Made by a program: the position numbers and the translations under genes | Assembly (NCBI GenBank): GCA_023423775.1 | Contig: JAFAEZ010000187.1 | Coordinates: 1-50,133 of the forward strand | Direction: 5' to 3' | Source of the DNA: Pseudomonadota bacterium | GTDB lineage: Bacteria > Pseudomonadota > Alphaproteobacteria > Sphingomonadales > Sphingomonadaceae | DNA: 50,133 nt | Notes under the pieces: model-generated | What the model was told of the DNA's origin: nothing | The model's database searches: none | The model's input: the letters and a program-made list of their open reading frames with translations, nothing else | Part shown: positions 33,325 to 41,767 of the stretch, in pieces | How the letters are laid out: each line of letters begins with the position of its first letter | Numbering within the stretch: position 1 is the stretch's first letter

Positions 33325-35643
33325 TCAGATGGCGTGGCCTTCGGCGTCGATCAGCACTTCGCGGCGGCCGACATGGTCGGGCGCGCTGACGATTCCTTCC
33401 TTCTCCATCCGCTCGATCAGGCGCGCGGCATTGTTGTAGCCGATGCGCAGCTGGCGCTGGATGTAGCTGGTCGATGCCTTCTGGCTCTCCGCCACGGTCT
33501 GCACCGCCTTGCGATAGAGCTGGCTGTCGGGATCGTCCTCGCCGGTCGGCTGGCCCTCGAACATGTAGCCGCCGTCCGCGGGCTCCTCGGTGACCGACTG
33601 AACATATTCGGGGTGGCCCTGGCCGCGCCAGTAATCGGCGACGGCGCGGACCTCCTCGTCGGTGACGAACGGGCCGTGGACGCGCGCGATCTGCTTGCCG
33701 CCCGGCATGTAGAGCATGTCGCCCTTGCCGAGCAGCTGCTCCGCGCCCTGCTCGCCGAGGATGGTGCGCGAATCGATCTTCGAGGTCACCGAGAAGGAGA
33801 TTCGGGTCGGCAGGTTCGCCTTGATGACGCCAGTGATGACGTCGACCGAGGGGCGCTGCGTCGCCATGATCAGGTGGATGCCGGCCGCGCGCGCCTTCTG
33901 GGCGAGGCGCTGGATCAGGAACTCGACCTCCTTGCCGGCGGTCATCATCAGGTCGGCGAGCTCGTCGACCACGACCACGATCTGCGGCAGCAGGTCGAAG
34001 TCGAGCTCCTCCATCTCATATTTCGGCTGGCCGGTTTCCTGGTCATAGCCGGTCTGGACGCGGCGCCCGAGCGACTGGCCCTTCTGCTTGGCCTCGCGCA
34101 CCTTGGCGTTGAAGCTGGAGAGCTGGCGGACGCCGACCGACGCCATCATCCGGTAGCGCTCCTCCATCTGCTCGACGGTCCATTTCAGAGCGCGCACCGC
34201 CTTGGCGGGCTCGGTGACGACCGGCGAAAGGAGATGGGGAATGTCGTCATAGACGCTGAGTTCCAGCATCTTCGGATCGATCATGATCATGCGGCACTGC
34301 TCGGGCGTCAGCCGGTAGAGCAGCGACAGGATCATGCAGTTGAGGCCGACCGACTTGCCCGAGCCGGTGGTGCCTGCGACGAGCAGGTGCGGCATCGGCG
34401 CGAGATCGGCGATGACGGGATCGCCAGCGATATTCTTGCCGAGGATCAGTGGGAGCGAGGCAACCTGGTCCTCGAACGCATCGGACGCGATCAGCTCGGA
34501 GAGCGTCACCATCTCGCGCTTGGCGTTGGGCAGCTCGATGCCGATCACGCTGCGGCCGGGAATGGTGGCGACGCGCGCCGACAAAGCGGACATGTTACGG
34601 GCGATGTCGTCGGCGAGCTGGATGACGCGGCTCGCCTTGATGCCGCTCGCCGGCTCCAATTCATACATGGTGACGACCGGGCCGGGGCGGACCTCGACGA
34701 TCTCGCCCTTGACCGAGAAGTCCTCGAGCACCGATTCGAGCAAGCGGGCGTTGCGCTCCAGCGCGGCCTTGTCGAGCGTGCCGGTGGTCGGCGGCGGCGG
34801 CGGGTTCAGGAGGTCGAGCGTCGGCAGCGTATAGGCGTCGCCCAGCGCCAGTGACGGCTGGCGCTCGCGCTGGGGCCGGCGGCTGGTGTCGGGCGCCTTG
34901 CGGTCGGCGATGACGGTCCGCGGCGGCTCGGCCGGGGTGATGACCGGCGCGCGCGCCGGTTTCTCGGCAAGCTCCTCCTCGTCGATCTCGTCATAATCGT
35001 CGATCGCGGGTGCCGTGCGCACACGGCGCGTGAACAGCCAGGCGCGCTCCTCGGCGCGCAGACCGAGGCCGAGATACCAGAGGAACAGCCCGGCGAGCGC
35101 GAGCAGCGCCACCGTGACGACCCGAAACGGCTCGGCGATCCCAGGCTCGCCGATGAGTCCGATGCCCCAGTCGCTGAGGCGCGCCAGCGACAGGCCGAAG
35201 GCGCCGCCCCATCCCGCGGGGAGGCCGTTCACCGCGCCGCCGAACAGCAACGCGACCGCGGTGCCGAGAAGGATCAGGCCGAGGATGGTGAGCAGCAGCG
35301 CGCGAAGCCAGCGCCCGGGCTCGGCGCCGCGGGCGAGGCGCAGGCCGAGCAGCAACACGAGCGGCATGAGCAGGGCCACGGTGGGTCCCCACAGGCTCAG
35401 CAGCAGGTCGGCCGCGAACGCGCCGGGCGCGCCAAGCCAGTTTTGCACCGGCCCCGCGGCCGACGTGTTGAGCGAGGGATCGGTGGGGTGGTAGCTCACC
35501 AAGGCGAGCACGGCGAGCAAGGCCGCTGCGATCAGGGCGATCCCGCCGAGCAGGGTCCCCGAGCGCTTCGCGCCTTTCTTCATGCCGTTCCGCCATTGGG
35601 CCATCCGGCCCTGGCGGCCCCCGCGCGCCGCTGATGATGCCAC
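33325..35643 (-). CDS. ftsK: DNA translocase FtsK
   Basis: 772 residues. Four N-terminal membrane helices (about residues 30-205) are followed by a short acidic/proline linker. The motor has Walker A GTTGSGKS and Walker B VVVVDELADLMM, and the C-terminal gamma winged helix has SYIQRQLRIGYNNAARLIERME, the part that reads KOPS. It pumps the terminus region through the septum and activates XerCD. GTG 35643 is used because VASSAARGGRQ resembles the family's usual start; ATG 35604 and 35583 are alternatives. Confidence 0.95.
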   Translation of the reverse strand: MASSAARGGRQGRMAQWRNGMKKGAKRSGTLLGGIALIAAALLAVLALVSYHPTDPSLNTSAAGPVQNWLGAPGAFAADLLLSLWGPTVALLMPLVLLLGLRLARGAEPGRWLRALLLTILGLILLGTAVALLFGGAVNGLPAGWGGAFGLSLARLSDWGIGLIGEPGIAEPFRVVTVALLALAGLFLWYLGLGLRAEERAWLFTRRVRTAPAIDDYDEIDEEELAEKPARAPVITPAEPPRTVIADRKAPDTSRRPQRERQPSLALGDAYTLPTLDLLNPPPPPTTGTLDKAALERNARLLESVLEDFSVKGEIVEVRPGPVVTMYELEPASGIKASRVIQLADDIARNMSALSARVATIPGRSVIGIELPNAKREMVTLSELIASDAFEDQVASLPLILGKNIAGDPVIADLAPMPHLLVAGTTGSGKSVGLNCMILSLLYRLTPEQCRMIMIDPKMLELSVYDDIPHLLSPVVTEPAKAVRALKWTVEQMEERYRMMASVGVRQLSSFNAKVREAKQKGQSLGRRVQTGYDQETGQPKYEMEELDFDLLPQIVVVVDELADLMMTAGKEVEFLIQRLAQKARAAGIHLIMATQRPSVDVITGVIKANLPTRISFSVTSKIDSRTILGEQGAEQLLGKGDMLYMPGGKQIARVHGPFVTDEEVRAVADYWRGQGHPEYVQSVTEEPADGGYMFEGQPTGEDDPDSQLYRKAVQTVAESQKASTSYIQRQLRIGYNNAARLIERMEKEGIVSAPDHVGRREVLIDAEGHAI

Positions 35644-35739
35644 GTCCGTGCCCCAAATGTTCTCTTATGCTTAATGCGCCGGCCGGGACTCCGTGGTCAA
35701 GCGCTTGGCGTTGCCCGCCTGCATCGCTAGAGCGGGAAA

Positions 35740-36960
35740 ATGGAGCGCGCGGACGTCATCATCCTCGGCGGAGGCCTGGTCGGGCTGACGCTGGCCATTG
35801 CCCTCGACAAGCACGGCCTGTCCAGCATCGTGGTTGACCCGGCGGACCCGGTCAAAACCCTCACTCCGCAATATGATGGCCGGACGACCGCGGTCTCCAG
35901 CTCGTCGTGGCGGATGCTGGAGGCGATCGGAGTCGGCGAGCGGCTCGAGGGCAAAGGTTGTCCGATCCGCTCGATCCGGGTCAGCGACGGGCTCGAGCCG
36001 GGCGGGCTCGTGTTCGATCCGCCGGCCGACGACGATCCACTCGGCATCATGTTTGAGAACCGGCTGCTGCGCGCGGCGCTGCGCGACACCGCCATGGCGG
36101 CCAAGAACGTCAATCTGGTGATGCCGGCCCGTCCGGGCGAGGTGGCGCGGGATTCCACCGGCGTCCGCGTCGCGCTCGAGGACAGCCGCCTCGTAACCGC
36201 GCCTCTGCTGATCGGGGCCGAGGGCCGCAATTCGCCCACGCGCGAGGCGGCCGGCATCACGGTCGCGCGCTGGCGCTACGACCATGTCGCGATCATCGCC
36301 ACGATCAACCACGAGCGCAGCCACGACAATGTGGCCTATGAGATCTTCTATCCGGCAGGGCCTTTCGCGATCCTGCCGATGCTGGCCGCCGAGAATGGCA
36401 TGCCCCGTTCCGCGATCGTGTGGTCGGTGGCGGCCGACGATGCCGCCGCGATCATCGACCTGCCCGAGCGCGCGCTCGCTGCCGAGATCGAGAAGAGGAT
36501 GGGCGGCTTCCTCGGCGCGATCACGCTGGCCGGGCCGCGCTCCAGCTATCCGCTCGGCTTCCACCATGCCGCCACAATCACCGCCGAGCGGCTCGCCCTG
36601 GTCGGCGACGCCGCCCACGGCATCCACCCGATCGCCGGGCAGGGGCTCAATCTCGGCTTCCGCGATGCGGCGGCATTGGCGCAGGTGCTGGTCGAAGGGG
36701 CGCGGCTCGGGCTCGATCTCGGCGACGCGCAATTGCTGGCGCGCTACGAGCGCTGGCGCAGCCTCGATACCTTCACCGTCGCCGCCACCACCGACGCGCT
36801 GACCCGTCTCTACGGCGTCCCGGGCAAGACCGCTTCGGCGGTCCGCCGCTTCGGGATGAGCGCCGTGCAGCGCATCCGCCCGCTCAAGGACCATCTGATG
36901 GCCGAGGCGCGCGGCGAGAGCGGCGACATGCCGTTGCTGCTACGCGGCCTGACCATCTAG
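35740..36960 (+). CDS. UbiH/UbiF/VisC/COQ6-family FAD hydroxylase
   Basis: 406 residues. The FAD-binding GGGLVGLTLAIAL is at the N-terminus, DG-type LIGAEGRNSPTRE in the middle, and GDAAHGIHPIAGQGLNLGFRDA near residue 290. The family hydroxylates the ubiquinone ring; which position (C4, C5 or C6) cannot be told here. Probably peripheral on the inner membrane. Divergent from ftsK. Its last 21 bases overlap the convergent Trm112-like gene. Confidence 0.93.
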   Translation: MERADVIILGGGLVGLTLAIALDKHGLSSIVVDPADPVKTLTPQYDGRTTAVSSSSWRMLEAIGVGERLEGKGCPIRSIRVSDGLEPGGLVFDPPADDDPLGIMFENRLLRAALRDTAMAAKNVNLVMPARPGEVARDSTGVRVALEDSRLVTAPLLIGAEGRNSPTREAAGITVARWRYDHVAIIATINHERSHDNVAYEIFYPAGPFAILPMLAAENGMPRSAIVWSVAADDAAAIIDLPERALAAEIEKRMGGFLGAITLAGPRSSYPLGFHHAATITAERLALVGDAAHGIHPIAGQGLNLGFRDAAALAQVLVEGARLGLDLGDAQLLARYERWRSLDTFTVAATTDALTRLYGVPGKTASAVRRFGMSAVQRIRPLKDHLMAEARGESGDMPLLLRGLTI

Positions 36961-37128
36961 GCGGCGAGCCTCTTCGACGAGCAGCACCGGCAGTCCGTCG
37001 CGGACCGGATAAGCGAGGCCGGCTTCGTCCGAAACCAGTTCGCTCCGTTCGCGATCATAGCGCAAAGGCGTGCGGGTGGCCGGACAGACCAGTTTGGCGA
37101 GCAGGGCCGGATCGAGGTCGCCGCTCAT
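36940..37128 (-). CDS. Trm112-like small protein (YcaR/UPF0434 type)
   Basis: 62 residues: LAKLVCPATRTPLRYD, then LVSDEAGLAYPVRDGLPVLLVEEAR. The Trm112 fold is clear, but only one cysteine remains of the usual two CxxC zinc pairs, common in bacterial members. Eukaryotic Trm112 activates methyltransferases; the bacterial role is not established. Coupled to the LON-domain gene by ATGA, and overlaps the convergent hydroxylase gene. Confidence 0.9.
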   Translation of the reverse strand: MSGDLDPALLAKLVCPATRTPLRYDRERSELVSDEAGLAYPVRDGLPVLLVEEARRLDGQAA

Positions 37129-37760
37129 TGCAGCGTCTCGGGACCGTCGGCGCCGCCGGGCAGGATGCGCTGGAAATGCATGAACTGGACGAGCAGGTCG
37201 GTGCGTGCGGCGAGGTCCGGCGCTTCGAGTAGAGCCTGCTTGGAGCCGACGTCAAGCGGGGCGATCTGGGCGATGCCGTTGACCAGCATTTCGTCGTCGA
37301 GCCGGCCGACCGCTTCCCAGTCGACCGCGTAGCCGAGCGCGTCGGCGTAGCGGCGCGCCTCGCGCTCCAGCTCGGCGCGCTGGATGCTGGCGAGCGGCTC
37401 GGCATCCTCCTCGTCGTCGAAGCCGCTGCGGTCCGCGTCCACCTGCCTGTACGGCGTCATGACGTCAGCTTCGCCGGCGATGCGGAAGCGGCAGACGCCT
37501 TCGAGGACGATGTTGAAGCGGCCGTCGTCCAGTTCCTCGGACCCGACGATGCGGCCGATGCAGCCGATCGGGAACAATGCGGGCGGCTCAGCAGAATCGC
37601 GCGGCTGGACCATCGCGATCTGCTGGTCGCCGGCGAGCGCGTCGCGCACCATCGCGCGGTAACGCGGCTCGAAAATGTGCAGCGGCAATTGCGCGCGCGG
37701 AAACAGCACGGCCCCGGCGAGCGGGAAGATCGGCACCCGCAGGAGGCCGCCCTTCGCCAT
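37125..37760 (-). CDS. LON substrate-binding-domain protein
   Basis: 211 residues with only the N-terminal LON domain (VPIFPLAGAVLFPRAQLPLHIFEPRYR split over about residues 9-35, GCIGRIVGSEELDDGRFNIVLEGVCRF later). There is no ATPase or protease part. It may bind proteins or act as an adaptor; the function is unknown. Its ATG overlaps the upstream trx-TPR stop by one base (TGATG). The trio trx-TPR, LON, Trm112 is a recurrent alphaproteobacterial operon. Confidence 0.93.
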   Translation of the reverse strand: MAKGGLLRVPIFPLAGAVLFPRAQLPLHIFEPRYRAMVRDALAGDQQIAMVQPRDSAEPPALFPIGCIGRIVGSEELDDGRFNIVLEGVCRFRIAGEADVMTPYRQVDADRSGFDDEEDAEPLASIQRAELEREARRYADALGYAVDWEAVGRLDDEMLVNGIAQIAPLDVGSKQALLEAPDLAARTDLLVQFMHFQRILPGGADGPETLQ

Positions 37761-38668
37761 CAGGTGAACAGGATCGCCGAGAGGCGGCGGCGCTGCTGCG
37801 ACACCCAGGGATCTTCCAGGCCGACCACTTCGAGCAATTGCAGCAGCCGCTTGCGGGCGGCGCCCTCGTTCCAGTCGCGGTCGCGCCCGATGATCTCGAA
37901 CAATTGGTCCGCCGCCGCCTGGCGGTCGCGGGCCATCAGCGCCCCGGCGAGCTCGTAACGCGCCTCGAGATCGTCCGGATTGGCGCCGATTCGCGCCTCG
38001 AAAGCGCTGGTGTCGATTCCGGGCTCGGCCGCCGACGCGAGTGTGACCGCCGAGCGCGCACGGGCGATGGCCGGTTCCGCGGCGATCTTCTCGGGCACCT
38101 GGTCGAGCAAGGCCGCCGCCTCGTCGACCCGGCCGGCGGCGACGAGCGCCCGCGCCAGCCCCGAGATCACGTCCGGATTGTCGGGCGCCATGTCATAGAT
38201 CTGGCCGAAGATCGAAGCGGCGCGCTCGCCGTCGCCGTCGGCCAGCACCTGCTCGCCCATCTCGATCAAGGGCGCGATCTCGGCTTCGGCCTGCTGCGCC
38301 TCGCCCTCGACCGGCAGCTGGGCGAGAAGCTGGTCGAGGATGCGGCTGAGCTGCCCCTCGGTGCGCGCCGGCGTGAGGTCGGCGACCGGCTGGCCCTGGA
38401 AAACGGCATAGACGGTGGGGATCGTCTGGATGCGGAATTGCGCCGCGATCAGCTTGTTCTCGTCGACATCGATCTTGACCAGCCGCACGCCGCGATCGGC
38501 ATAATCGGCGGCGACCTTCTCGAGCACCGGGGTCAGCTGTTTGCACGGGCCGCACCATTCCGCCCAGAAGTCGAGAATCACGAGCGAGGTCATCGACGGG
38601 TCGATCACGTCGCGCTTGAAAGAATCCAGCGCTTCCTTCTCGGCCGCGCTCATGCCCAACGTCGCCAC
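37760..38668 (-). CDS. Thioredoxin-TPR co-chaperone (YbbN/CnoX-like)
   Basis: 302 residues. A thioredoxin domain with WAEWCGPCKQLTPVLEKVA (intact CxxC, residues about 37-40) is followed by TPR-like helices (LIEMGEQVLADGDGERAASIF, VISGLARALVAAGRVDEAAALL, LEARYELAGALMA). CnoX proteins hold unfolded clients for GroEL or DnaK and protect them from oxidation. The start is GTG 38668, with GGAG 6 bases upstream and a good N-terminus (MATLGMSAAEKEALDSF). First gene of its operon. Confidence 0.93.
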   Translation of the reverse strand: MATLGMSAAEKEALDSFKRDVIDPSMTSLVILDFWAEWCGPCKQLTPVLEKVAADYADRGVRLVKIDVDENKLIAAQFRIQTIPTVYAVFQGQPVADLTPARTEGQLSRILDQLLAQLPVEGEAQQAEAEIAPLIEMGEQVLADGDGERAASIFGQIYDMAPDNPDVISGLARALVAAGRVDEAAALLDQVPEKIAAEPAIARARSAVTLASAAEPGIDTSAFEARIGANPDDLEARYELAGALMARDRQAAADQLFEIIGRDRDWNEGAARKRLLQLLEVVGLEDPWVSQQRRRLSAILFT

Positions 38669-38821
38669 AATCGTCTCCCTGTCCGTACTGCCCCTATGTG
38701 GGATGAAGCCCGCCTCTGCCAAGCCCACGAGAAATTCCGCGAAAACGGGTTGCGGCCCTGAAAAACCGATGCTAACCGCCCCTCACCTTGATCGGGGGCA
38801 ACGAGCCGCCCGGTCCGCCGA

Positions 38822-38896
38822 GCGGGCGTAGCTCAGGGGTAGAGCACAACCTTGCCAAGGTTGGGGTCGAGGGTTCGAATCCCTTCGCCCGCTCCA
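38822..38896 (+). tRNA. tRNA-Gly (anticodon GCC)
   Basis: Full cloverleaf: acceptor GCGGGCG/CGCCCGC, D arm GCTC/GAGC, anticodon arm CAACC/GGTTG with GCC at 38854-38856, T arm GAGGG/CCCTT with TTCGAAT loop, and an encoded CCA at 38894-38896. Reads GGC and GGT codons. It stands alone between the divergent trx-TPR gene and the DUF5694 gene. Confidence 0.98.
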
Positions 38897-39031
38897 ATTT
38901 CTCCAAATCATCGTGTCCAGCCGACTGGCAGGATCCTGGCCAAGCGTCCGTCGAGGTCGACGGATCGCCTGCGGTCGCTGCTCGTCCGGACGATTCCCGA
39001 TCTCCCGCGCTGGGTCAGAAGTGCACGGATG

Positions 39032-39059
39032 TTGACCGTCTCCGTATTGCTGACATAAT
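39032..39059 (+). promoter_or_regulatory. Sigma-70-like promoter for the DUF5694 gene
   Basis: TTGACC at 39032-39037, 16-base spacer, CATAAT at 39054-39059 (5 of 6 in each box). It is 26 bases before the ATG at 39086, with GGGGAGGGAG as RBS in between. Confidence 0.55.
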
Positions 39060-39085
39060 ACACCGATTGCGACGGGGAGGGAGCG

Positions 39086-40159
39086 ATGAAGGGGACGATC
39101 CTCATGGTGCTGGTCGGCTTTGGGCTTGGCGGTGCCTCGGTTGCGCAGGCCGGCGCCTTCGATCCGCGCCAGCACAAACAGGCGATCGCGGGCGCGCCCT
39201 CGCAGGTCCTTGTGCTCGGCTCGCCCCACCTGTCGGGAATGCCGAAGAATTTCCGACCCGAATTTCTGGAGCCGCTCCTCGACCGCCTCGCCGCCTTCAA
39301 ACCGGACGTGATCACCATCGAGGCCATTTCGGGCCAGGACTGCGAGGTGCTGCAGAAGCACCAGTCGCTCTACGGCAGCGCCTATGACGATTATTGCTGG
39401 GGAACCGCCGAGGCGCAGAAGGCAACCGGCCTCTCGGTCGCTCAGGCGCTCGACGCGATCGCCAAGACGCTGGCGGACTGGCCCAAAGCCCCGACCGCCG
39501 CCGACCGGCGCCGCTTGGCCGCGCTGTTCCTCGCCGCGAACGACCGCGCCTCCGCCCAGGTGCAGTGGCTGCGCCTCGATCCGGCCGAGCGCCGCGCCGG
39601 CGACGGCCTCGATGCCGAGCTGGTGAAGATTCTCGAGCGCCGCGGTGCGAAGTTGAACGAGAATTACGAGATTGGCGCGCGGCTGGCGGCGCGGCTGGGG
39701 CTCGAACGGGTTTATCCGACCGACGACCACAGTGCCGATGCCATCGTGGCGAATGCCGGCGAGGGCTTCGACACAGCCCTGACGCAGTTGCGCGCAAGCG
39801 CAACCGTGCAGGCCGCTCGTGCCGACTACGAATCGCGCACCAGCGCCTTGAACGACGGGCGGGCCGTGCTCGACTTCTATCGCTACATGAACGCACCGGC
39901 GACCCAGCGGGCCGCCGTGGCCGCCGACTTCGGGGCTGCCGCCCGGCAGGAAAGCCCCGAGCTCCACGGGCGCCAGTATCTGGCGTGGTGGGAGACGCGC
40001 AATCTGCGCATGGTCGCCAACATTCGCGCGGCCTTCGGCGACCGGCCGGGCGCCCGCGTGCTCGCGATCGTCGGCTCATCGCACAAGCCCTATTTCGACG
40101 CCTATCTGGACATGATGCAGGATGTGGCCCTGGTCGATGCCGAGCAGGTGCTGAAGTAG
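39086..40159 (+). CDS. Secreted DUF5694 (TraB/GumN-like) protein
   Basis: 357 residues with a signal peptide (MKGTILMVLVGFGLGGASVAQAG). The mature part begins VLVLGSPHLSGMPKNF and ends with VGSSHKPYFDAYLD. A GxxH near each end, plus FKPDVITIE and GLERVYPTDDH, is the pattern of DUF5694 in the TraB/GumN/ChaN clan, whose members may be metal-dependent hydrolases. It should be periplasmic. It has its own promoter and is followed by a hairpin, so it is probably monocistronic. Confidence 0.85.
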   Translation: MKGTILMVLVGFGLGGASVAQAGAFDPRQHKQAIAGAPSQVLVLGSPHLSGMPKNFRPEFLEPLLDRLAAFKPDVITIEAISGQDCEVLQKHQSLYGSAYDDYCWGTAEAQKATGLSVAQALDAIAKTLADWPKAPTAADRRRLAALFLAANDRASAQVQWLRLDPAERRAGDGLDAELVKILERRGAKLNENYEIGARLAARLGLERVYPTDDHSADAIVANAGEGFDTALTQLRASATVQAARADYESRTSALNDGRAVLDFYRYMNAPATQRAAVAADFGAAARQESPELHGRQYLAWWETRNLRMVANIRAAFGDRPGARVLAIVGSSHKPYFDAYLDMMQDVALVDAEQVLK

Positions 40160-40172
40160 GGCCTGGGCGAGG

Positions 40173-40198
40173 GGCGGGAACGCTTGGCCGTTCGCGCC
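40173..40198 (+). terminator. Hairpin after the DUF5694 gene
   Basis: 10-bp stem with one mismatch (40173-40182 with 40189-40198) and loop CTTGGC, 14 bases after the stop codon. No U-tract, so termination would need Rho or be weak. Confidence 0.35.
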
Positions 40199-40263
40199 GT
40201 TCATCCTGTCCCGGGGCCGCGCGGCGATCCACGCCGTTTCCGCCGGCCAACGCCAAGGTCACG

Positions 40264-41055
40264 ATGCTCGCACAACCCCAGATCCTCGACGCCTCCGCCT
40301 TCGAGCCGCCGCCCGAAGCGGTCGATTTCTATGTGGAAAGCCTGAAGCTGCTCGAGGAATCGGGCGTGCCCTTCCTGCTTTCGGGCACCTATGCGCTGTC
40401 CTGCTTCACCGGCATCGTCCGTCCGACCAAGGACCTCGACGTCTTCTGCAAGCCGAGCGACGCGCCCAAGATCCTCTCCTTCTTCAAGGCGCGCGGCTAC
40501 CATATCGAGATCGAGGACGAGCGCTGGATTGGGAAGGTGTGGAAGGACGACAATTTCTTCGCCGTCATCTACAACATCTCCTCAGCGAGCATCCCGATCA
40601 CCGACGAATGGTTCCAGGAGACCTATCGCGCCGAGGTCTATGGCACCACCGTGCGGATCACGCCGCCGACCCAGTTCATCCTCTCCAAGCTCTTCCTGCA
40701 GACCCGCTACCGCTATGACGGGGCGGACGTCGCGCACACGATCCTGATCAAGCATGCGGACATCGACTGGCGCTGGCTGCTCTCCTCGCTCGAACTCTAT
40801 TGGGAGGTGTTGCTGATCAACATCCTCAACTTCCGCTTCATCTACCCGACCGAGCGCGACCTCGTGCCGCGCTGGCTGTTCGACGAACTGCTCGAGCGGG
40901 TGCGGGCGCAGAGCGAGATGCCGCCGTCGGGAATGAAGATCTGCCGCGGGCGGTTGCTCAGCCCGACGGACTTCGTGATCGACGTCAGCGAATGGGGCTT
41001 CGCGGACGTGGTCGGAAAGGGAATCGACGAGAAGCATGAGCGACCAGCGCACTGA
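40264..41055 (+). CDS. Nucleotidyltransferase-fold protein paired with a phosphoesterase
   Basis: 263 residues. LSGTYALSCF at about 40-49 and RPTKDLDVFC at about 53-62 form the GSx-type and TxDxD-type motifs of minimal nucleotidyltransferases (AbiEii-like). PPTQFILSKLFLQTRYRYDGADVAH resembles the later KxxxxRxxD block (two parts). The third acidic residue expected in the strand near 100 is not obvious (FFAVIYN). The substrate is unknown: it could be an RNA, a protein or a small molecule. ATG 40264 follows the hairpin gap. Its last 20 bases overlap the metallophosphoesterase gene, so the two are made together. Confidence 0.75.
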   Translation: MLAQPQILDASAFEPPPEAVDFYVESLKLLEESGVPFLLSGTYALSCFTGIVRPTKDLDVFCKPSDAPKILSFFKARGYHIEIEDERWIGKVWKDDNFFAVIYNISSASIPITDEWFQETYRAEVYGTTVRITPPTQFILSKLFLQTRYRYDGADVAHTILIKHADIDWRWLLSSLELYWEVLLINILNFRFIYPTERDLVPRWLFDELLERVRAQSEMPPSGMKICRGRLLSPTDFVIDVSEWGFADVVGKGIDEKHERPAH

Positions 41056-41767
41056 CACCATCACCCTCGCCGCCATCGGCGACCTCCATGTCTCCGAGAC
41101 GAGCGAGCACCGCTTTCGCGACATGTTCGCCGAGATTTCCGAAAAGGCCGATGTCCTCGCTTTGTGCGGCGATCTCACCAATTTCGGCAAGACGCGCGAG
41201 GCCGAGATGCTGGCCGAGGATCTGATCGGCTGCACGATCCCGGTCGTCGGCGTGCTCGGCAACCATGACTATGAGTGCGGCCAGCCCGAGGAAGTCGCGC
41301 GCATCCTCCACCAGGCCGGGGTCACGCTCCTGGACGAGGAGGCGACGGTGATCGAGGGCGTCGGCTTTGCCGGCGTCAAAGGCTTCGTCGGCGGCTTCGG
41401 TCGGGGCGAGCTCGGCGCGTTCGGCGAGGCCTCGATCAAGGCGTTCGTCGACGAATCGCGCAATGAGGCGCGCAAGCTCGAGAACCAGCTGCGCTCGCTG
41501 CGCACCGACCGGGTGGTCGCCGTGCTTCATTATGCGCCGATCGCCGAGACCGTGGAGGGCGAGCCGCTCGAAATCTTCCCGTTCCTGGGTTCGTCCCGCC
41601 TCGCCAATGCGGTCGACCGCTTCGACAATGTGAAGGCGGTGCTGCACGGCCACGCCCATCGCGGCCGCTTCCGCGGCGAAACGCCCCGCCACGTCCCCGT
41701 CTACAATTGCGCGCAGTTCGTGGTAGAGGCCGAGACCGGCCGGCCTTACGCCTTGCTGGAAATCTAG
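41036..41767 (+). CDS. Calcineurin-like metallophosphoesterase
   Basis: 243 residues with the full set of two-metal motifs: GDLHV (about 15-19), CGDLTNFG, GNHDYE, LHYAP and GHAHRG. It lacks a signal peptide, so it is cytosolic. Specificity cannot be read from the sequence: it may be a nucleotidase, a cyclic-nucleotide phosphodiesterase or a phosphatase. The ATG lies inside the 3' end of the nucleotidyltransferase gene. The stop shares CTAG with the convergent mic60-like gene. Confidence 0.92.
   Translation: MSDQRTDTITLAAIGDLHVSETSEHRFRDMFAEISEKADVLALCGDLTNFGKTREAEMLAEDLIGCTIPVVGVLGNHDYECGQPEEVARILHQAGVTLLDEEATVIEGVGFAGVKGFVGGFGRGELGAFGEASIKAFVDESRNEARKLENQLRSLRTDRVVAVLHYAPIAETVEGEPLEIFPFLGSSRLANAVDRFDNVKAVLHGHAHRGRFRGETPRHVPVYNCAQFVVEAETGRPYALLEI

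Noticed and set aside
38669..39085. Possible integration site at tRNA-Gly
   Set aside because: No integrase, direct repeat of the tRNA end, or foreign-looking gene is found nearby; the following DUF5694 gene looks native in composition.
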